DNA of 5,678 nucleotides, taken from Rhodococcus sp. IITR03. GTDB lineage: Bacteria; Actinomycetota; Actinomycetes; Mycobacteriales; Mycobacteriaceae. The notes under the pieces are model-generated. The model was not told where the DNA came from. It worked only from the letters and a program-made list of their open reading frames with translations, and searched no databases. Position numbers and translations under genes: made by a program. The number at the start of each line of letters is the position of its first letter. Position 1 is the first letter of the stretch. Below, piece by piece: positions 1 to 5,678 of this stretch. Where the stretch lies: the NCBI GenBank assembly GCA_001017865.1, contig LATQ01000001.1:1932851-1938528 (forward strand), given 5' to 3'.

Positions 1-224
1 GCTACAGCAGGCGCCTGCGCCGGGTGATGTACATGTCGGCGTTGACCGCGGTCCGCTGCGACCCCGCCTCTCGCGCCTACTATCAGCGCAAACGTGCCGA
101 AGGTAAGCGACCCGTCCAGGCCACGATCTGCCTGGCTCGGCGGCGCGTGGACGTTCTCTACGCTCTGCTCCGCGACAACCGCACCTGGCAACCGAATGTG
201 CCGGTTACCGCGGTGGCGGCTTGA
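1..224 (+). CDS. IS110-family transposase, C-terminal end (partial, runs off left edge)
   Basis: The frame is open from the left edge (first full codon at 3) to the TGA at 222-224, giving about 73 residues. It contains RLRRVMYMSAL, then SRAYYQRKRAEGK, then ARRRVDVLYALLRD. This is the conserved tail of IS110/IS1111 transposases, the end of the Transposase_20 (helix-hairpin-helix, serine-containing) domain. Family knowledge: these enzymes combine an N-terminal RuvC-like DEDD domain with a C-terminal serine domain and are guided by an element-encoded RNA. The DEDD residues and the catalytic serine lie outside the window, so activity cannot be judged. In-window GTG/ATG codons at 24 and 27 are internal, because the family match continues upstream of them. 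The gene converges on coxM. Confidence 0.9.
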   Translation, partial: YSRRLRRVMYMSALTAVRCDPASRAYYQRKRAEGKRPVQATICLARRRVDVLYALLRDNRTWQPNVPVTAVAA

Positions 225-250
225 CAGGATCATTGAGAGTCCTTTCCGAA
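1..250 (+). mobile_element. Right end of an IS110-family insertion sequence (left part outside window, right boundary approximate)
   Basis: The transposase tail ends at 224 and the next gene (coxM, opposite strand) ends at 289. The right terminus must therefore lie between about 225 and 289 if coxM is intact. IS110 elements usually have no terminal inverted repeats and often make no target duplication, so the exact edge cannot be read from this sequence alone. The end coordinate given is an estimate. The guide (bridge/seeker) RNA of this family is encoded in a non-coding end of the element. The short stretch here leaves little room for it, so it is more likely upstream, outside the window. 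Confidence 0.6.
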
Positions 251-289
251 CAAGTGGTCCGGGATCTCGGTGTTCGGCGTGGAAACGCC
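246..289. repeat. Nested inverted repeats at the IS/coxM border (possible terminator)
   Basis: CCGAACA (246-252) and TGTTCGG (271-277) are perfect 7-bp complements across an 18-nt loop. A second hairpin, GGCGT-GGAA-ACGCC (276-289), shares two bases with the first arm, so the two folds compete. The second hairpin lies just past the coxM stop codon (TAG at 291-289, minus strand). Either could end transcription of coxSLM or of the transposase. There is no T-run on either strand, so an intrinsic terminator is only a possibility. The larger repeat may instead belong to the insertion-sequence end or its target. Confidence 0.3.
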
Positions 290-1142
290 TAGACCCCGGA
301 GGCAGTGGTGACCGCTCGTCGGGTGAGTACCCGGGCGAGGTGGCTCCGATACTCGGCGTCGGCATTCCCGTCGGTCATGGGAGCCGTGCCGTCGGTGGCG
401 AGCTCGGCGGCCTCGCGGATCGTCTCTGCCGTCGCGGGTTTGCCGACCAGCGATTCCTCGACGCCGCGTGCCCGGACCGGGACGGCCGCCATGTTCGTGA
501 GCGCGATCCTCGCCCGCTCGATGGTGCCGCCGGACGCCTGCAGGGCCGCCGCGACTCCGACGATCGACCACTGCTGGGCCGCGCGATGGAACTTCTCGTA
601 GCGCGCCGACCAGCCCGTGTGCTTGGGAATCCGGACCTCGACGAGGATCTCTCCGGGTTCGACCGCGGTCGTGAAGTAGTCCTGGAAGAAGTCGTCCGTC
701 GCGATGGTGCGACGCCCTGACGGACCCGCCACGGTGAAGGTCGCCTCGAGCGCCACGGCCGGCGCGGCGAGATCTCCGGCCGGATCGGCGTGCACGAGCG
801 CCCCGCCGAACGTGCCGCGGTGCCGGATCTGAGGATCGGCGACGGTCGCCGTCGCCTCGGCCAGCAACCGTGCGTGCTCCGCGACGAGCGGGTCGTGCAG
901 CACGTCGTGGTGGGTGGTGGTCGCGCCGATCACCAGGGCGTCGCCGTCGTCGCGGATGCCCCGCAGTTCGGGGATCCTGCCGAGGTCGACGAGCACGGTC
1001 GGTGCCGCCATCCGCAGTCGCAGGACGGGCATGAGGCTCTGCCACCGGCGATGACCTTCGCGTCCTCACCGGCCTCCGTCAACGCGGCGACCGCTTCGTC
1101 GACGCTCGAGGGGGCGACGTAGTCGAACGGAGCCGGAATCAT
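289..1142 (-). CDS. coxM: Form II CO dehydrogenase-like medium (FAD) subunit CoxM; one frameshift near 1041
   Basis: This is the FAD-binding subunit of a three-subunit molybdenum hydroxylase. It takes electrons from the [2Fe-2S] subunit and passes them to the respiratory chain or another acceptor. Once repaired it is about 284 residues, normal for the family. An FAD_binding_5 domain (about 1-170) precedes a CO_deh_flav_C domain. The FAD motifs sit at the positions expected from Oligotropha CoxM: AGGQS at 32-36 (restored) and TFGG at 111-114, followed by HADPAGDLAA. The ATG at 1142 overlaps the coxL stop (ATGA) and has GAGGAGG at 1155-1149, six bases upstream. The frame breaks at AGG: the read GGTGGCAGAGCC fits GGTGGCCAGAGCC, so one C is missing. 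The protein then continues as MPVLRLRMAAPT to the TAG at 291-289. The C-terminus is intact despite the nearby insertion sequence. Confidence 0.9.
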
Positions 1143-3534
1143 TTCGTGCCTCCTCGGGCGTCGCGGAGCGCGTGCCAGATCCGCATCGGTGTACAGGGCA
1201 TCTCGACGTCGGTGACGCCGAACGGCCGGACCGCATCGAGTACGGCGTTGACGACGGCCGGGGTGGAGGCGATGGTTCCTGCCTCGCCGACACCCTTGAC
1301 ACCCAGCGGATTACCGGGTGCCGGGGTGTCGGTGCGATCGGTGACGAAGGGCGGCAGATCCACCGCGGTGGGCAGCAGATACTCCGCGAACGACGAACTC
1401 AGCAACGTGCCCGACTCGTCGTGCACCGCCTCCTCGTACAGGGCCTGGGCGATGCCCTGGGCGAGTCCGCCGTGCACCTGACCCTCGACGATGAGCGGGT
1501 TCACGACGTGGCCGACGTCGTCGACGCACACGTACTTGCGGATTCGCGCGTGCCCCGTCTCGGTGTCGACCTCGATCGCGCACAGGTGGGTGCCGTGCGG
1601 GAACGAGAAGTTGTCGGGATCGTAGGTCGCCTCGGAGTCGAGGTTCGGTTCGACACCGTCGGGCAGGTCGTGCGCGGCGAACACCGCGAGCGCGACGTCG
1701 GTGAGCCCGACGGACTTCGAGGTGCCCTTCACACGGAACTGTCCTGCCTCGAAATCCAGATCGTCCTCGGAACATTCGAGCAGGTGTGCGGCGATCGGCC
1801 GGGCCTTGGCGACCACCTTCTCGGCGGCCTTCACGACCGCGATGCCACCGACGGCGAGTGAGCGGGAACCGTAGGTGTCGAGACCGCGCGGTGAACTCTG
1901 CGTGTCGCCGTGCAGGATCTCGATGTCCTCGAACGGGATTCCGAGCCGGTCGGCGACGATCTGACTCCACGCCGTTTCGTGGCCCTGACCGTGGGCGGAC
2001 GAACCGGTGACGACCTCCACCTTGCCGGTCGGGAGCATGCGGATCGCGGCGTGCTCCCAGCCGCCGGCGCCGTAGGAGAGCGAACCGAGCACCCGCGACG
2101 GGGCCAGGCCGCACATCTCCGTGAACGTGGAGACCCCGAGACCGAGCTGCACCGGGTCGTTGCGCTCGCGTCGTTCGGCCTGTTCGCGTCGTAATGCGTC
2201 GTAGTCGAACAACTCTCGTGCTTGCGGTCGCGGCCTCATAGTTGCCCGAGTCGTAGGTCAGACCCGCGACGGTGTCGAACGGGAACTCCTCGTGCTTGAT
2301 CCAGTTCTTCTCGCGGAGCTCGAGGGGATCCATGGACAGTTCGACGGCGAGCTCGTCCATGATGCGTTCGATCGCGAAGGTGGCTTCGGGGCGTCCGGCG
2401 CCGCGGTAGGCGTCGGTGGGCACCTTGTTGGTGAACACGTTGGTGCACGCGAACCGGTACGAGTCGAACTTGTAGATGCCGTTGAACATGAATGCGCCGA
2501 GGATCGGCACACCCGGGGTGACGAGACGCAGATAGGCGCCCATGTCGGCGAGCAGTTCCACTTTCAGGCCGGTGACGGTGCCGTCGCGGCGCGCGGCGAG
2601 GGTCAGCTTCTGGACCTGGTCGCGGCCGTGGTGCGCGGCGAGCATCGACTCGCTGCGCGTCTCGGTGTACTTGACGGGCTTGTGCAGGCGACGAGCGATG
2701 AGGAGCGTGAGCACCTCCTCCGGGGTGACCTGCAGCTTGCCACCGAAACCGCCGCCCACGTCGGGGGCGATGACGCGCAGTTTGTGTTCGGGGAGACCGA
2801 GGGTCATCGCGAGCATCAGCTTCAGCACGTGTGGGACCTGGGTGGCCGACCACATGGTGATCTGCGAGGCGGTGGGGTCGACGACGACCGACCGCGGTTC
2901 CATGAAAGCGGGGATGAGCCGCTGCTGCCGGAAGGTCCGTTCGACGATCACCTCCGCGTCGCGGATCGCGTCTTCGACGTTGCCACCGCTACCGGCCTCG
3001 GCGGAGTCGAACACCCACGTCGCGCTGACGTTGGTGCCGAGATCGGGGTGGACGAGATCGCCGTCCTGCGCCGCGCTCTCGAGATCGAGCACGACCGGCA
3101 GGTCCTCGTAGTCCACATCGATCGCATCGAGGGCGTCGTGGGCCTCGTATGCGCTGCGGGCCACCACGACTGCGACGGCTTCACCCGCGAAGTGCACGGT
3201 GTCGACTGCGAGGGCCGGGGCGTTCGGGGTCTTCATGTCCTCGGTGATCGGCACGCGCACGGCAGGCTGCCCTGCTCCTCGGCGAGGTCGGCACCCGTGT
3301 AGACGGCGACGACCCCCGGCTTGCCCCGGGCCTCGGAGACGTCGAGGCCGGTGATGCGGGCGTGCGCGACCGGGCTGCGCAGGATCGCGGCGTGCAGCAT
3401 CCCGGGGAGCACGATGTTGTCGGTCCAGCGTGTGCGGCCGGTGATGAGGTGTTCGTCCTCCTTGCGGCGGCGTGCCCGGCCGAGTTCGGATTCGCCGGTT
3501 CCCTCGTCGGTGGTGGGATCACGGTGCTCGTCAT
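1139..3534 (-). CDS. coxL: Form II CO dehydrogenase-like large (molybdenum) subunit CoxL; three frameshifts
   Basis: This is the catalytic subunit that binds molybdopterin cytosine dinucleotide, in the xanthine dehydrogenase/CoxL family. Repaired length is about 800 residues, normal for CoxL. Motifs in order: GGGFGGK (2756-2736, about residue 261), the active-site loop AYRGAGR (2411-2391, about 376), HGQGHET near 1990-1975, and GVGEAG (1294-1277) with the conserved catalytic Glu near residue 752. AYRGAGR is the form II signature. True CO dehydrogenases (form I) carry AYxCSFR with the copper-binding cysteine. Probable changes: a missing C near 3516, a missing G at 3251 (GCGTGCCG for GCGTGGCCG, restoring CAWPITEDM), and a 2-base loss or 1-base gain near 2227 (AATA to ARELFDY). 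Start choice: AGGAGG (3547-3542) is 7 bases from the ATG at 3534 but only 1 base from the ATG at 3540, which would overlap the coxS stop. The substrate is unknown; aldehydes or heterocycles are plausible. Confidence 0.9.
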
Positions 3535-3536
3535 CG

Positions 3537-4025
3537 TCATACCTCCTGCGTGGCGGCCGGGTTCTCGCGCAGTCGCTGGGCGGCGTCACGCGCAGCGGCC
3601 ACGATGTTCTGGTATCCGGTGCAGCGGCACAGATTTCCTTCGAGGCCGTGCCGGACGTCCTCGTCGCTCGGATCGGAGTTCTCGGAGAGCAGGTCGATGG
3701 TCGCCATGATCATCCCGGGCGTACAGAAGCCGCACTGCAGGGCGTGCTTCTCGCGGAACGCCTCCTGGACCGGATGCAGGCTGCCGTTCGTGGAGAGCCC
3801 TTCGACGGTGGTGACCGCGTGTCCGTCGGCCTGTACCGCGAGCACCGAGCACGACTTGACGCTGTGGTCGTCGAGCAACACGGTGCAGGCGCCGCAGTTG
3901 CTCGTGTCGCAGCCGACCACCGTGCCCACCTTCCCGAGTCGATCTCTGAGGTAGTGGACGAGAAGCAGTCGCGGTTCCACGTCGTCCGTGTACTGCGTTC
4001 CGTCTACGGTGACAGTGATGCGCAT
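3537..4025 (-). CDS. coxS: Form II CO dehydrogenase-like small [2Fe-2S] subunit CoxS
   Basis: This is the electron-transfer subunit carrying electrons from the molybdenum centre of CoxL to the FAD of CoxM. It is 162 residues and intact, the only full-length reading frame in the window without a break. The N-terminal plant-ferredoxin-like domain has C39, C44, C47 and C59 (GCDTSNCGACTVLL, then KSCSV). The C-terminal helical domain has C98, C101, C133 and C135 (QCGFCTPGM and GNLCRCTGY), so all eight [2Fe-2S] ligands are present. The ATG at 4025 is chosen over in-frame upstream starts because GGAGG (4034-4030) sits four bases before it and MRITVTVDG is the usual family start. It is the first gene of coxSLM. 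Its stop overlaps one possible coxL start, which suggests translational coupling. S-L-M order is typical of form II; form I clusters are usually M-S-L. Confidence 0.95.
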   Translation of the reverse strand: MRITVTVDGTQYTDDVEPRLLLVHYLRDRLGKVGTVVGCDTSNCGACTVLLDDHSVKSCSVLAVQADGHAVTTVEGLSTNGSLHPVQEAFREKHALQCGFCTPGMIMATIDLLSENSDPSDEDVRHGLEGNLCRCTGYQNIVAAARDAAQRLRENPAATQEV

Positions 4026-4168
4026 CGGTCCTCCAAGTACCTCGCGTAGCGCAGTGATACAGATCACTGACACTCTGCTGCATATCGCGCGTAGAAAGGA
4101 CCCGAATCGCCGAAATCGCCTTCGTGCTCGCGTCGATCGGAGGCGGAAGCCGCCACGAGAGGAACCGC
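4026..4168. promoter_or_regulatory. Divergent intergenic region between coxS and the mycofactocin-type dehydrogenase
   Basis: These 143 bp separate two divergent start codons and must hold both promoters unless one lies inside a gene. Visible elements are the coxS ribosome site (4034-4030), a palindrome at 4052-4069, a short GC hairpin at 4142-4154 (GGCGG-AAG-CCGCC) and the dehydrogenase ribosome site GAGAGGA (4157-4163). For the plus-strand promoter, CTGACA (4067-4072) and TAGAAA (4092-4097) are a weak -35/-10 pair with a long 19-bp spacer. No convincing -10 was found for coxS. The heptamer AATCGCC occurs twice (4105-4111 and 4114-4120), which may be chance. Confidence 0.6.
4052..4069. promoter_or_regulatory. 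Perfect palindrome, CRP/GlxR-like operator candidate
   Basis: CAGTGAT and ATCACTG are perfect 7-bp complements around ACAG. The core reads AGTGA-N6-TCACT, which fits the GTGA-N6-TCAC pattern bound by actinobacterial CRP/GlxR (Crp-Fnr) regulators. The centre lies about 35 bp upstream of the coxS start codon and about 108 bp upstream of the dehydrogenase start. If the weak -10 at 4092-4097 is real, the centre would be about 43 bp before that transcription start, an activator-like position. Toward coxS it is close enough to act as a repressor site. Binding by another dimeric regulator, such as a GntR or TetR type, cannot be excluded. Confidence 0.5.
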
Positions 4169-4982
4169 ATGACCCGTCGCCTCGAGGACAAGGTCGCCTT
4201 CATCACCGGAGTCGCGCGTGGTCAGGGCCGCGCCCACGCGGTCCGGCTCGCGCAAGGGCGCGCAGATCGTCGGTATCGATCTCGCCGGTCCGCTGCCGGG
4301 TGTTCCCTACGATTCCCCCACGGTCGATGACCTCGACGAGACGCGTCGGTTGGTCGAGGCGGAGGGCGCGAAGGCGCATCTGGTGCAGTGCGACGTCCGC
4401 GATCTCGACGGTACGAAGGCGGTGCTCGAAGAGGGTGTCGCGCAGTTCGGCGGTCTCGACGTCGTGGTCGCCAACGCGGGGATCTGCATCCCGCAGACGT
4501 GGGACGAGATCACCCCCGAGAGCTTCCGCGACACCCTCGACATCAACGTCACCGGGGTGTGGAACACGATCACCGCAGCCGCCCCGCACCTCATTGCCCG
4601 CGGCGGCGGTTCGATCGTCGTGACCAGCTCGCTCGCCGGCGTGAAGCTGCAGCCGTTCATGGTGCATTACACGACCAGCAAGCACGCCCTCGTCGGGATG
4701 GCGCGGGCCTTCGCCGCCGAACTCGGACAGCACGACATTCGGGTCAACAGCATCCATCCGGGCGCGGTGAACACGCCTATGGGATCGGGTTCGATGCGCG
4801 AACGCATCGCGCAGACGGCCGAGAGCAACCCCCGGCTCGGCGGCATGACCATGCCCTTCCTGAACAAGTACATGGCCGAGGCGGACGAGATCGCGAACAT
4901 GGTCGCCTTCCTCGCGTCCGACGAGTCCGCCTTCGTCACCGCCCAGAGCTTCGCGATCGACGGTGGTGCTCAGTACTTCTGA
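4169..4982 (+). CDS. Mycofactocin-coupled SDR-family oxidoreductase; one frameshift near 4254
   Basis: This short-chain dehydrogenase/reductase oxidises an unidentified alcohol. Repaired length is about 271 residues. The glycine-rich NAD motif TGVARGQG is at residues 13-20, followed by NAG (VVANAGI), the INVTGVW segment, and the catalytic S155, Y168 and K172 (TSSLAG, YTTSK). The segment GIDLAGPLPGVPYDSPTVDD, followed by LDETRRLVEAEG, is the loop insertion typical of mycofactocin-associated SDRs (carveol dehydrogenase-like). In that group NAD is held tightly and recycled by mycofactocin. The ATG at 4169 has GAGAGGA five bases upstream and matches the family start; an in-frame GTG at 4124 is less likely. 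The frame breaks after VRLAQ: two bases are missing or one is extra near 4254, and GAQIVGIDL resumes at once. It is divergent from coxS, which suggests a shared substrate pathway. The mycofactocin biosynthesis genes are not in this window. Confidence 0.88.
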
Positions 4983-5678
4983 GCGCCGATGTGCTCCTCG
5001 TGGGCATGGATCGGTCCGCGTGTCTCCGCGAGGCGGCCGCCGCCTCCACCCCAGCGCAGCGCGATGATCTCGGCGGCGATCGACACCGCCGTCTCCTCCG
5101 GGGTGCGGGCCCCGAGGTCCAGGCCGATCGGCGACGACAGGCGTGCCAGTTCCTCCTCGGTCAGTCCCGTCTCCCGCAGACGCTCCATCCGGTCGTCGTG
5201 CGTGCGGCGCGACCCCATCGCTCCCACGTAGGCCACGTCGAGCCGTAGCGCGACCTCGAGGAGCGGTACGTCGAACTTCGGGTCGTGGGTGAGCACCGTG
5301 ATGACTGTGCGGGCGTCCACGCGTCCGGCCTCGGCCTCGGCGGCGAGATAGCGGTGCGGCCAGTCGACGATCACCTCGGGGCGCCGGGGAAGCGGGCCTC
5401 GGTGGCGAACACTCCACGCGCGTCGCACACGGTCACCGTGTAACCCAGGAACGAGCCGAGCCGGGCCATCGCCGACGCGAAGTCGATCGCCCCGAACACG
5501 ATCAGCCGCGGTGGGGGCTGGAAGACGTTGACGAACACCGACATCCCCTCGCCGCGACGCTCACCGTCGGTGCCGTAGTGGAGGGTGCCCGAGCGTCCCA
5601 CCTCGAGCAGGCCGCGCGCGTCGTCGACGACGGCGTCGTCGCATGCGGACGAGGCGAGCCGGCCGTCGGCGCGGTCGC
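4970..5678 (-). CDS. XdhC/CoxI-family molybdenum enzyme maturation protein (partial, runs off right edge; one frameshift near 5385)
   Basis: Members of this family bind molybdenum cofactor, promote its sulfuration and help insert it into xanthine dehydrogenase-type large subunits. Here the likely client is CoxL. About 235 C-terminal residues are visible. An XdhC/CoxI domain remnant (SSACDDAVVDDARGLL, then GMSVFVNVF) precedes the Rossmann-like XdhC_C domain: PPPRLIVFGAIDFASAMARL, VTVCDAR, ITVLTHDPKFD, YVGAMGSRRTHDDR and SPIGLDLGARTPEETAVSIA. The N-terminus is beyond the right edge. The frame breaks in a C/G run at 5376-5390 (ARFPG to PEVIVDWPHRYL), consistent with one missing base. The TGA at 4972-4970 lies inside the end of the dehydrogenase gene, so the two genes overlap tail to tail by 13 bp. 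It shares the coxSLM strand but is separated from it by the dehydrogenase gene, so it is probably transcribed separately. Confidence 0.88.

Noticed and set aside
289..1142. coxM truncated by the insertion sequence
   Set aside because: The repaired protein has the expected length of about 284 residues and its own stop codon 64 bp away from the transposase gene.
1311..3260. A 649-codon frame read as one protein
   Set aside because: Its first part is genuine CoxL. After about position 2227 it becomes low-complexity Arg-rich sequence antisense to no known domain, while the CoxL protein continues in another frame. The tail is an artefact of the frame change.
2292..3302. Plus-strand open frame of 336 codons
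   Set aside because: It lies wholly opposite coxL, whose protein has all the family motifs. The plus-strand frame shows none and is explained by codon bias.
1139..4025. Form I (true) aerobic CO dehydrogenase
   Set aside because: The active-site loop is AYRGAGR rather than AYxCSFR, and the order is S-L-M rather than M-S-L.
4970..4982. TCAG/CTGA inverted repeat as an operator or terminator
   Set aside because: The bases are simply the overlapping stop codons and last codons of two convergent genes, and the repeat is only four bases long.
4203..5417. Long minus-strand open frame of 404 codons across the SDR and xdhC
   Set aside because: It is antisense to the clear SDR and out of frame with XdhC. 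Its translation is rich in Arg, Gly and His with no family motif, as expected for a shadow frame in GC-rich DNA.
1..5678. CRISPR array, tRNA, rRNA or tandem repeats
   Set aside because: No regularly spaced repeats, no cloverleaf-like segment and no rRNA-like conserved stretch were seen. Almost all bases belong to identified genes.

Overview
The window is GC-rich DNA, and the gene families point to a mycolate actinobacterium. Rhodococcus or a close relative is the best guess. The strongest clue is a short-chain dehydrogenase of the mycofactocin-dependent type, a cofactor system largely confined to actinobacteria and a few others. The genus is inferred from protein style, not proven.

Layout, left to right. 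Positions 1-224 hold the last part of an IS110-family transposase gene (+ strand). It ends 64 bp short of the next gene. Positions 289-4025 are a minus-strand operon in the order coxS, coxL, coxM, encoding the iron-sulfur, molybdenum and FAD subunits of a CoxSLM molybdenum hydroxylase. The S-L-M order and the active-site motif AYRGAGR mark it as form II (CODH-like), so CO is probably not its main substrate. Positions 4026-4168 are a divergent intergenic region with a perfect 7-bp inverted repeat of CRP/GlxR type. Positions 4169-4982 encode the mycofactocin-type dehydrogenase (+ strand). Positions 4970 to the right edge encode an XdhC/CoxI-family maturation protein (- strand), whose 3' end overlaps that of the dehydrogenase by 13 bp.

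Working model (inference): the dehydrogenase oxidises an alcohol or carbinol to a carbonyl, and the form II hydroxylase oxidises the carbonyl product or a related compound. XdhC prepares the sulfurated molybdenum cofactor for the large subunit.

Sequence condition. Every recognisable full-length protein except CoxS is broken by small frame changes, six in all: coxM 1, coxL 3, dehydrogenase 1, xdhC 1. There are no in-frame stops or lost segments, and conservation resumes immediately after each break. This looks more like uncorrected indels in the assembly than gene decay. No RNA gene, CRISPR array or tandem repeat was seen. No gene-free stretch exceeds 300 bases. I see no clearly unprecedented system here.
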